A DNA stretch of 64,000 nucleotides from contig MVAQ01000015.1 in NCBI GenBank assembly GCA_014825775.1, positions 62,001-126,000 on the forward strand, read 5' to 3'. The stretch's first letter is position 1; every line of letters starts with the position of its first letter. This document shows positions 55,537 through 64,000 of this stretch, in pieces. The notes beneath the pieces are model-generated. The model made no database searches and was not told where the DNA came from. It saw only the letters and a program-made list of their open reading frames with translations. This DNA comes from Krasilnikovozyma curviuscula. Its lineage: Eukaryota > Basidiomycota > Tremellomycetes > Cystofilobasidiales > Mrakiaceae. The position numbers and the translations under genes are program-made.

Positions 55537-58167
55537 ATGTCTTTCAACTTCTCATGGAAGGATGCTTTCTCCCCTTCGTTCCATCAGTCAGCCAAGTCGA
55601 CCATCGAGGCTGCTTTGAACAAAGGCTCTGCGCCCAAACTGATCGAAGGAAGGATTGAAGTAAGGAGTCTCGACATGGGTAGCGTGGTATGTATTCTCGC
55701 TTCAGTCCTCATTTTGATTGGAAACACCAGTCTGGGTATCTGCATTTTGGGATTCACAGGAAGACTGACGAATTTACTTTCTGCTGCCTTTTCTACGCTT
55801 ACCCCGTGCGCCATCCACGAACTTCTCCTCTCACCAAGCCACCAACTCTAACGCTGCTGGAGATAGGTGACCTTCAAACTGACCGTTTTAGAGGGATCTT
55901 CCGTCTTGGCTATGCAGGTGACGCGAGTATGGAGATTGGGGCTCGAGTACAGGTTCGTCTTGTTAAAGCGTCCGATTAAATCCTCTCTGCATCTGAAACT
56001 GACCTTGTCTCCCATTTTGAAGGCGAACCCACTTAGTGCAGCACCTTCACCGTTCCCTTCTCAAACGCCTCTAGCAGCCTCACGCCCTCTCGTTGTCCCC
56101 ATGTCCCTAACCCTCCGCAATCTCCGTCTGAGAGCGATCGTCGTCCTTGTTGTCTCGAAACAGAAAGGCATCACTCTCGTGTTCAAAAACGACCCGCTGG
56201 AATCACTAGATGTCAGTAGTACATTTGACGGTATAGCCGTACTGAAAGGCTTCATCCAGAGAGCAATTGAGGATGCGTTGAGAGAAATGTTCAGAGAGGA
56301 TTTGCCTGGTATCATTCATACGCTGTCGCAGCAGTGGTTTACCGACTCAACGTCCTCAACAACCCCAGCAGCAGCTGGATCTGTCGTTGGTGATGGAAAT
56401 CACCCTTCTTCAGCCGAATCAGCACTCGGTATCGACCCTCAAGGAATCGACGTCTCCCCACCTTCTTCACCTTCCGCAACGTCCATGTCCCAACCCATCT
56501 TCCCTTCCTATCATCCATCACCATCAGTTTCATCCCATCGCACACCCTCTCGGTCTACAACGAACCCTCGGCCGTCCGTCATTAGTCCCCAGCAACAGAG
56601 TCCGCCGAGCCACTCGACTTTCCCAGATATAGAAGACTACGACCCGACGTACGGCTTGCGACCCGAAGGCCTGCCCACGCACAGCGTGTTTGCCCCTATC
56701 GAAGCGAGTGGCAGTGGGCTTGGTCGATTGTGGGAGAAGAGTAGAGGCTTGAGTGAGCTCGTCAGGACACCATCCGACGAAGACGTCAACCACAACCACC
56801 ACCTAGACGACGGCTGGAACGAAATCACCCCCGCTTTGGCTCTTCACCGCGGACATTCCCACCTTGGGTTCACGACTGGAGATGCGTACTCAGATTACAT
56901 GTCTGACATCGACGATGCGCCGCCCTCCGCGCCTGTCCTTCAACAGGAATTCGAAGTCATCCCCGCCGTCGGAGGCGGCACCGTCACTCGCCCCCGGGTA
57001 TATCACGCGCAGAACTCCATCCGGCCGCCGAGCAGCGATGGTGGTTGGGCAGAGGCGAGCGCGAGGACGTGGAGCTCGTCCCAGAGTGGGGTTGCGACAG
57101 GCAGCACTATCCGGAGCGAGTCGACCCAAAGACGGCCCTCGACACCGGGTAGGCTGCCGTCTAGTGCGCCACTCTCAAGAAGAATGACATCTCATACCGC
57201 TGGGTTCTCGTCTCCCCTTGCAGGTTACTCATCGCCTTTGGCTGGCTATGGAAGCCCTGCTCTAGGTGGACTTGGGTCTCCCAAACAACAGCATCAGGCG
57301 TTCGCTGCTAACAGCAGGCGAAACACGACAAGTTCTGCTCATCATCGATATCAAACTCCACCTCTTACCTATTCGCATTCAGGCACGCCTTCTGGCTCAA
57401 ACTCCAACTCGCTCGTAACTCCTGCATCTTCAAGACACACATCCGCATCGCCACCTTCCGCCTTCAACCAACGAGGTAACAAAGCAACAGCAGCCTCATC
57501 CTCTGGAGGAAGCTCGTTCAACCAGCAACACGGCCCCTCCTCTCTGTCCCAGTCGGACGGTGGTCTTCCAGAAACAATCAGCCACCTGTCGTTGCTGTCG
57601 ATGTCAAACCACACCCTGTCACCTTACACGCGCGAGCACGCTCACGTCGCCGTCCGGTCTCAGCCACACATCTACCGCTCCAACTCGGCCATAGGATGGG
57701 GCGTTGACGACGTCGTGGGCAGTCCCGTGGTCGTCAAAGCGAACCGTAAACGCGTCTACCGTATGGGCGGTGGAAAGGCTGCGACGGCACCATCAACCCC
57801 TTCTCTTGGAACGATCAAGGAATCTAACTCTCAGCACTTTAACCAGACTTTCTCCTCGTCGCAGGATGAAACTGCTTCGAGGACGCCGATGCCGCTGAAG
57901 TCGGCGAAAGGGTCAAAGCTCAAATCACCACTCTCTATCGCGTCCCCTCTCCAGCCGTTGTCTGCTCCTGTGTCTCCTTCACCACCCTTTTCGAGACCTA
58001 TGTTGACGAAGCCTGGATCGAGAGCACAATCGTACGGTTTCCCTCGTCCCGCGATGGATTTACCCGCGGCGTTCGGCAGCATTGACGGGCAGATGAAGAA
58101 GATGCACTTGGGCTTCACAGGCCCATTCAGTAGCAAAGGGAGCTCTAGAGCGAATAGCACATCCTGA
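55537..58167 (+). CDS. MDM34: MDM34 (MMM2), ERMES mitochondria-ER tether subunit
   Basis: Exons 55537-55686, 55839-55952 and 56023-58167 give 802 residues, exactly in frame. The N-terminus [20 protein letters not shown] is the conserved outer-membrane-anchoring start of Mdm34. The SMP lipid-transfer domain follows: [111 protein letters not shown] and [18 protein letters not shown]. The rest is a long Ser/Pro-rich disordered tail. Mdm34 with Mdm10, Mdm12 and Mmm1 forms the ER-mitochondria encounter structure that moves phospholipids. The tail is longer than in yeast but usual for filamentous and basidiomycete homologues. Confidence 0.95.
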
Positions 58168-59169
58168 TTCTGGAGTGTGGGTGTTTTTTTGTAGGAGTAT
58201 TTACTGTAGTCGACAGTTGTTGTTGCACATAAACGTTTTCTCTCATTTTTCAGCTTTCTTCATCTTCGTTACCCCCTTTCGTTCCTATGATACCATTATT
58301 TCCGATTTTCTCCATTTCTCATGATACAAACTCACTACCGTAAAGCGCCAGCCTATGACTTTTCATTCTACGATTTTTTTGGAATCTCGGAAAGAAAAAC
58401 AATGTGATGATGGTGAACAGAGCCTTCGCTCATTGTACTTTGTATCTCACTCGTCGCAGGAGTCGCTTGCCCAAGCTTCCTACGTACAATCACACAACCT
58501 TCACACTTGCGCAGTATTGATGCTTAGACAGTCCGTCTTTTTTGATCACGAAGCAACAAGTTGGTTGCGCTAGTTTCGAGCAACGCGGTTCCTCCACTAA
58601 TCAGAGTATTTTTGGACTTGAGGATCAAATCATCTTTCTTAAGATGTGTCAGAGACAGTAGAATGGGTTCAAGGTTCACTTGGCTTCCTACGAACCACCT
58701 TGCAATGTTGGCGCGGGCTGTTCTATTGGCTCGCTGACTTGCGAGAATGCTCGGTTGGACAGGTGAAGGTGAAAACATTTATTAAAAGAAGTTCAGATAT
58801 GTACGAGCCTACTACCAACATTTCCCATTACTGATGTTTTAAAAACATGGAAGATAAAAATTAGGCCAAAGGAACATCAATTTTTGAGCAATGAAAGTTC
58901 CTTTTTGAGTTGATCTTTCCGCCAATTTGGACATGCCTCACGATCATTGAAAAGATCCGGGATGTTTTGTGTAGGGGATGAGAGAGAGAGAGAGAGAGAG
59001 AGGGAGAAAAGAATGAGGGAGAAAGAGAAAGAGAAAGGTTAGGTGGTTGAAATTGTTAGCGCTTCTTGCAAAACAGACACAGAGGACGACAATAGTTTCC
59101 TCTAATCAGCAAACAAACCCAGAATAGCCTCCTTCAACCCAAATGTCTATACACTCTTGACAAGATCTT
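58168..59169. other. Convergent intergenic region with a GA microsatellite
   Basis: About 1 kb between the 3' ends of MDM34 and the HAD phosphatase gene. No gene seen. Contains the (GA)n tract at 58978-59003 and a following purine-rich run of GAGAAA repeats to about 59035. Confidence 0.5.
58978..59003. repeat. (GA)n microsatellite
   Basis: About 12 uninterrupted GA units, followed by an imperfect GAAA/GAGAAA purine tract to roughly 59035. Lies in the convergent gap. Confidence 0.9.
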
Positions 59170-60260
59170 CTACAGCTTTCCAGCGGCAATCTCGGTGAAG
59201 TACTCTTCGATCTCCCAGCCGCTGACCCATTTCTTGATCTGGACCTTGAGGCCAGCAGCTGGACCTTCACGAGCAACTCTGCCCTCAAGCTCGAACCCTT
59301 TTCTGACGAAAGCAATATCTTGCCTGGAATAAGTGACGTTAGTGACTATAGCTAGGAGACAAAGAAGGAGAGAAAACGTACTCTCTCATCCTCAATAGAG
59401 GACAGAAATCATTCTCCCCATCGCCGACGTAGCAGACTCTTTCCGGCCATCCGTTCTCTTCGAGATAAGCAACCAACTCGTCGCCTTTGCACATGTTAGG
59501 CGAGCATCCAATCTTGCAGCCGTGCTGGGGACCATCTGGAGAGATCCTTCGCGAGACGCTCAAGCGACCTTCAGGCGACCAGGAAGCCTTGTTGGTAGTG
59601 ATACGGGAGAACAATGAGGTGAGGTTGTGGTGCTAGAAAGGAGCAGATGCAAGGTCAGCACATATAAATGTAAAGTTGCGGGACGAGTCGTACTTTGAGG
59701 ATGATGTCAATATAGACCTGGTTGGAGTTGGATAAGCAGAAAAAGGTGGTTTGAGGGGATGGGGCGGCTTTGAGAGCAGTTACAGCTCTCTTCATAGCTG
59801 GGTGCTTTGGGCAAGGAAAAATTGGAAGGCGGTAAGTTAGTCTCATGGGGAAAAAATGATTATTAGAACTAAACAGCTCACAAATGGGATGTTCTGCAGA
59901 GCATTCTCAATCTGCTCTTTAGTGACACCCTTGTCCTGCAGCTTCTTATTAGTCTGGTCGCTGTGGTGAGGCACGTTCACAAAGTTTCAGCAGACGCCCA
60001 GCAGATAGCAAAAGCCAGGAATAGAGAACTCACACAAGATCAGTCCATTGGAACTGCTTCTTCAAAGTTTCCATCTCCCTCCTCAGAGGAGTGTCAAGCA
60101 CCTCGAGAACATATCTGTCCGTGTCCTGGTCGACCAAGGACCTTTTGCAGCCGCAAAAAGAATAGAAATCAGCCTACTGACCTCGCAAGCTTGTGGTAGA
60201 GCATGCTTCTACTAACCAGTCGAAATCGTAGACAACCAATTGGGTCTTTGGGGAAGGCAT
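59170..60260 (-). CDS. HAD-superfamily phosphatase, PHOSPHO1/2-like
   Basis: Starts MPSPKTQLVVYDFDWSLVDQ: motif I DFDWS in the DxDx(S/T/V) position, with both catalytic Asp present, then DTDRYVLEVLDTPLRREMET. Continues through HPAMKRAVTALKAAP, TFFCLSNSNQVYIDIIL (motif II SNS), LTSLFSRITTNKASWSPEGR, then CSPNMCKGDELVAYL (motif III Lys), and WPERVCYVGDGENDFCPLLR (motif IV GDGxND). It ends AREGPAAGLKVQIKKWVSGW and YFTEIAAGKL at TAG 59170-59172. PHOSPHO proteins are Mg2+-dependent phosphatases acting on phosphoethanolamine/phosphocholine (PHOSPHO1) or pyridoxal phosphate (PHOSPHO2); the fungal substrate is not established. About six exons. Complete. Confidence 0.9.
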
Positions 60261-60488
60261 CGAGAAAAGTGGGATGTGGGTGAGCTGCTTGAGGTCGAGC
60301 GCAGCAATAAAGGAATTTCAGCAAAGTCGTCAGGGATGGCGATAGACCGCCATCTCTCATCAAAATCGACTATCAGTATTTCAAAGTAGAAGAATAGCAC
60401 GACTAAGTCAGTTCTTTGGTCAACTTGAATCAGCAGCAATATTGCCTGTGTTGCCGGCGCGTTTATAACTCTCGCTTGTTCCAGAGAG
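60261..60488. promoter_or_regulatory. Bidirectional promoter (HAD phosphatase / alpha-beta hydrolase)
   Basis: About 228 bp separate the divergent starts at 60260 (-) and 60489 (+). No recognised element. Confidence 0.5.
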
Positions 60489-61487
60489 ATGATTTCTTTC
60501 CCTAAAGCTATCCCTTTGGCTACTGGTACAGTCCAATCGAAGATCTATGTCCCCGATGATGCTCGAAAGAAGCTTGCGATCGTTGCTCATCCTTACTCCC
60601 TATTGGGAGGAAACTGGGACGATCCGTATGTGCTCTTTCTTCCCCTTCAACCAATTGATGATACCTCTTCTGACAGCTGCATTTGCGATGAACCATATTC
60701 TTCTTCGAATAGGATCGTGCAGACAATTCTCAGGATCTTTCTAGGTCGTGAAATCCCAACTGCCCTCTTCCAAACCCCAACAACAGCCTTATCAATCACT
60801 GGAAATGCCCAACTCAACGCATACAGGGCGGTGATAGATGCGGCTATCTCCTCTCAAAACAGTGGTGTTGACGAAGTTTTTATCTGTGTAAGCGATCTAC
60901 CTTTATCTTGCGCTCGTCACCCAGCTAATTTACTGTCACTCTTCAACCAGGGCTACTCTCACGGTGCTATGCTTGCTATGAATCAGCAGAGACTTCCCTT
61001 TCCAATTAAGACATCGTATCTACTAGTCTCACCGGTGAGCGATTTTTCTTGGACATTTCGACTCGCAGTCCACTGGCGTCCGATGGCTAGTTTGTTCTCA
61101 AACCCCACATCTTCGTTTTACCAGGCTCTTGCTTTTAGCTGGTTCTTTACACCTTTTAATTCAACACCGTCATTCTCTTCGTTCACCCCACCGTCCTTGC
61201 TTGCAATCCACGGCACGGATGACGAGTTCACATCGATCTCTAAGTGGAGATCTTGGACCGGAACTGATGAAGATACGACTACCCGCTTCCAACCGTCGTC
61301 TACGGAGGGACCAAGTATGATTTCTGAAGTAAATGCTCAACAGAATCGAGAGACCAGCGAGAGGTGGTTCGGTGCGTTTGAGATTGAAGGTGCGAGTCAC
61401 TTTTGGCGAGAACGGATACCGAGAGAAGAGATGACGAGGATCGTTGATAGGTGGATTGAGAAGAAGGTTTCTGAAAATGATGCATGA
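60489..61487 (+). CDS. Alpha/beta hydrolase fold protein
   Basis: Starts MISFPKAIPLATGTVQSKIY. LAIVAHPYSLLGGNWDDP is the oxyanion-side loop of the fold, and FICGYSHGAMLAMNQQ, formed across an intron (60888-60950), is the nucleophile elbow GxSxG with Ser in GYSHG. PPSLLAIHGTDDEFTS carries the probable acid Asp, and GASHFWRERIP the His. The product resembles the bacterial/fungal family with a GNxDDPVV... arrangement, of unknown substrate. Between 60625 and 60790 the frame is unsettled: a segment in another frame (TAAFAMNHILLRIG) looks like the helix and strand that should follow DDP, so one or two further introns, or a frameshift, are likely. Ends VSENDA at TGA 61485-61487. Confidence 0.75.
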   Translation: MISFPKAIPLATGTVQSKIYVPDDARKKLAIVAHPYSLLGGNWDDPYVLFLPLQPIDDTSSDSCICDEPYSSSNRIVQTILRIFLGREIPTALFQTPTTALSITGNAQLNAYRAVIDAAISSQNSGVDEVFICVSDLPLSCARHPANLLSLFNQGYSHGAMLAMNQQRLPFPIKTSYLLVSPVSDFSWTFRLAVHWRPMASLFSNPTSSFYQALAFSWFFTPFNSTPSFSSFTPPSLLAIHGTDDEFTSISKWRSWTGTDEDTTTRFQPSSTEGPSMISEVNAQQNRETSERWFGAFEIEGASHFWRERIPREEMTRIVDRWIEKKVSENDA

Positions 61488-62170
61488 GTGGTTTCTGTAA
61501 TGTACTTTCGAAGGAAGAGATAGGCTGCCGCTGCGCTGTTGCCAAACAACAATCACCGATTTATTGGTGAGTACATTTTTGACTCTCTAATCAATCTTAC
61601 TTATGCCACTCCAGCTAATTATGGAAATCTATTGGTTTTATCGACAACTGGTAACAGAAGTTACAGTCAAGTAACCTACTATCAAACTTCCGTCGCACCT
61701 CTTAACCTCAAAATCTGTCGCTCACAAGTAATAGCCTCCAAAAACAATTACTGAACAACCATCACCTCCAAGACTGAAGATGGTTCTGATAGCTTTTCGA
61801 TCCTCACGGCTTTCCACGAACAAAGATGCATAAACTCGGCTCAAAGTTGAATAGAAATTTCTCCTTTGAAGACAGATCAATAAGACTGTTCTTTGACTTG
61901 ATTAGATAAACTAGGTCTAATTGGGAAGTTGGGAAGTTGGGGACATACAAGCATTGACACGTTCGACGGTCAGTTCTTCCCCGAAGCCAACCCATTTTGA
62001 TCATTTTCTAAACATGCTGTCATGTTCTACCACTTTCTCTGTCACCTTTCTTCCTTGGAAATTGGCGGTTTATCCACCTGCATGATAAAATGTACATTTT
62101 AGGCATGGATACAATCTAAATACAAATGTCCCAGAATGATGCATCTATAGGTCATCGCAAAGGATTAGAT
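61488..62170. other. Convergent intergenic region
   Basis: About 680 bp between the alpha/beta hydrolase (+) and the LCCL-protein gene (-). No coding signal; A/T-rich in parts. Confidence 0.5.
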
Positions 62171-64000
62171 TCAGGAAGGGCCCGCAGGAGCATCTATCCA
62201 AGTGCCATTCGGATACCAGGACGCTGCCCTGGTGTAATCGCCGGACGTGCTATCTTGTTGGTACGCTATTCTAAAATAATGCGGTAGCCCTACTGCAAGC
62301 GACGCAAAGCTGAAGTCTACAAATGACGCACAGTCAGTATTTTCAGGCATGACGAGTTGAAGATGTGATGACATTTACTTAGCGCCGTTCCAGTGTACAG
62401 TTCGACATCGTCAACCAATAGCGAAAAGCCGTTCCAGTCTGAGGCCAAATCGGACGGGATAGCATTCCAAGCGACGAAGTTCGTTGCGTTAGAAAAGTTC
62501 GACGAATTTGTAGCAAACGTTGGGATAGTTGCAGAAAGAGATGCTCCTTGTTGGATCGTTTCTGGGTTTTCAACGATGGATTCGAAGCTGTACTTTCCAA
62601 TACCGTTTAGTGTGATTCCCTGAAAGAAAAAAGGAGAAATTTCAAGTTAGCACACCAACCAAACACGACGGCAAACCGAAAATGATGCTCACCATCAGCA
62701 ACGCTTGCATAGAGGCGGAGACTCTGTTCTGAAAGTTGACCAAACCCACGAACGCAACGCCCAAGAACCAATGATGAAACCTAAAGACCAACCCAGGAAG
62801 TTGCGAGAAGATGATGACAATGATCGCAGCAGCCAGAGCCCTGTTGCCCAGCAAAAGAAGTCAGTACTGAATTTGATTTACGGCCGGAAACGTCAAGAAA
62901 TAATTACCATTTGAAGTAGAAAGTAGCCCACCCGGCCTTCCAAAGCACCACAATCTGGGATATGGCAATCGCAGCTATGGCGAGAATTAACACAATCACC
63001 CAAGCTAGTGCAGACCCTCCTCCGAAACTTCCAGCTTCGAGTCGGTTGATTGGAATTCCTGTTCCCACAAGATTGAGGAGTACTCCCGGCCAGAATCCGC
63101 CTAAGTACCAGAGAGTTCTTTCGAGAGTTGCGATTTGGAAGGAAGGAAGTGTGAACCGGAATGCGACTGATCGGATATGTTGAAGGCCTCAGTTTGAGAT
63201 GTCATCAATGTAATAAAAAGTTTACTCACGTCTCCAGAAGTAGTATCCAATAAAGAGCGTTGGAAGGAAGTCTTGGAACCCGTCAGGAATCGTAGGAGGA
63301 TAGGATCGCGGGTCGCTGACGAGGAAGACGTGCCAGTAGCCGATACACTGCCAAAAGGTGAAAGATGAGAGATATTGAAATTAGCTTGGGGTTTAGGAAC
63401 TCACGAGCAGTGTCCAAAAGAACAACAATGGATGGGGATCCAGGAACAGCGTCAACAAAGATGTCATCACAACATTGAGCGCCAAGATGTTCCAGCCCAG
63501 GTCCGTGCAGTGTTTCGCTTCACAACTTTGGAACTGCCACCCAAGTGGAAACTGAGAGTCAAATGGGAGTGACTGAATGCCATGTCTATCGACTGCAATG
63601 AAGTTGGTGAAATTCTGGACGAGGTTGAGGACACCACATCCACCAAAGTGATCTGAGAAGAGACCTCTGTGAAACGGCGATGCAAGTCATCAGCTACGAA
63701 TACATAGAGTGAGGTCTCTAAATAGGACTGAAACTGAAAACTTACGCGTGGATGGCAGATGAGCAGATAAATGAACTGTATGTAAGACCATTAGATCAGA
63801 ACTATTGCAGCTTGGTAAAATGGAGAAGGTGGGAACTCACTCTCCACGATAGGTCACATTGGGGTCACCGCCTCCAATTACGAAAGGTACATAGTTGACT
63901 TCCAGTGGTCCTACCGCTCTCGCTCCATACCTGTGACGAAAGAAATCAGCGAGTGAAGGTGGGCGAGGAAGAGAGAGAAACATAGGCTAGGAGCTTACAG
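62171..64000 (-). CDS. LCCL-domain multispan membrane protein (N-terminus outside window)
   Basis: The gene enters from beyond the right edge; the last visible exon boundary at 63999-64000 is a GTAAGC donor. LCCL domain: RYGARAVGPLEVNYVPFVIG, GDPNVTYRGDSFICSSAIHA, GLFSDHFGGCGVL, with the Cys pair and GxxxxD of that fold. Extracellular-like loops follow, then hydrophobic spans: LGWNILALNVVMTSLLTLFL, LLLFWTLLCIGYWHVFLV, FIGYYFW, WVIVLILAIAAIAISQIVVL, ALAAAIIVIIFSQLPGLVFR, ending DAPAGPS at TGA 62171-62173. Fungal LCCL proteins of this shape are conserved but unassigned, and are sometimes found near secretion or cell-wall functions. The 5' part cannot be judged. Confidence 0.85.

Noticed and set aside
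55040..55658. Plus-strand frames upstream of MDM34
   Set aside because: They lie in the divergent promoter and shift out of frame with the conserved MSFNFSW start; no domain or splice support.
1..64000. Search for a mobile element, prophage, CRISPR array or secondary-metabolite cluster
   Set aside because: No transposase, integrase, reverse transcriptase, long terminal repeats, spaced direct repeats, polyketide synthase or peptide synthetase were seen. The window is ordinary fungal chromosome.

Overview
This is a gene-dense stretch of fungal nuclear chromosome. The genes are split by many short introns (about 45-100 nt, GT/GC..AG, frequent CTGAC/CTAAC branch sites). Family membership and gene style fit a basidiomycete, most likely a Tremellomycete related to Cryptococcus/Kwoniella/Tremella; the species cannot be fixed from sequence alone. 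I see no prophage, CRISPR array, insertion sequence, tRNA or rRNA gene.

Layout. 1-8.1 kb (+): the tail of an SH3 protein, a divergent beta-tubulin, a short-chain dehydrogenase-like protein, a 630-residue secreted protein of unknown function, and LSM2. 8.6-20.9 kb (-): NMN adenylyltransferase, alternative oxidase, beta-mannosidase and the rRNA methyltransferase SPB1. 21-30.4 kb (mixed): a C2H2 zinc-finger protein, an unrecognised 108-residue protein, an F-box-like protein, a Dap1/MAPR heme protein, a histone-fold subunit, DASH subunit DAD1 and a multispan membrane protein. 31.8-36.2 kb (+): a group I G-alpha and RAD23. 36.4-41.7 kb (-): a large F-box/LRR-like protein and a FYVE-RING ubiquitin ligase with an in-frame stop. 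41.9-47.7 kb (+): a small unknown protein whose stop codon overlaps the start codon of the ER ubiquitin ligase SSM4/DOA10. 47.9-55.0 kb (-): a Rossmann-fold protein, an AP180/CALM-type clathrin adaptor and an Mpv17-family protein. 55.5-64 kb: MDM34 (ERMES), a PHOSPHO-type HAD phosphatase, an alpha/beta hydrolase and a truncated LCCL membrane protein.

Most genes are housekeeping. Loose themes are ubiquitin/proteasome function (RAD23, FYVE-RING, DOA10), mitochondria (AOX, MDM34, Mpv17), and spindle/kinetochore (beta-tubulin, DAD1). I see no operon-like functional cluster, and gene order looks like ordinary chromosome. Several intergenic gaps act as short bidirectional promoters.

The observations most worth following are: a beta-tubulin with Leu at position 198 (the benzimidazole site); eleven LxxQxTG kinase motifs and six NPF motifs in the clathrin adaptor, which also has an 8-nt microexon; a TAATG stop/start overlap upstream of DOA10; an in-frame TAA inside the FYVE-RING gene; and two small multi-exon genes found only by splicing the sequence by hand. 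I did not find a convincing wholly new biological system. Gene models were built by eye; those whose spliced length closes exactly in frame are stated as such.
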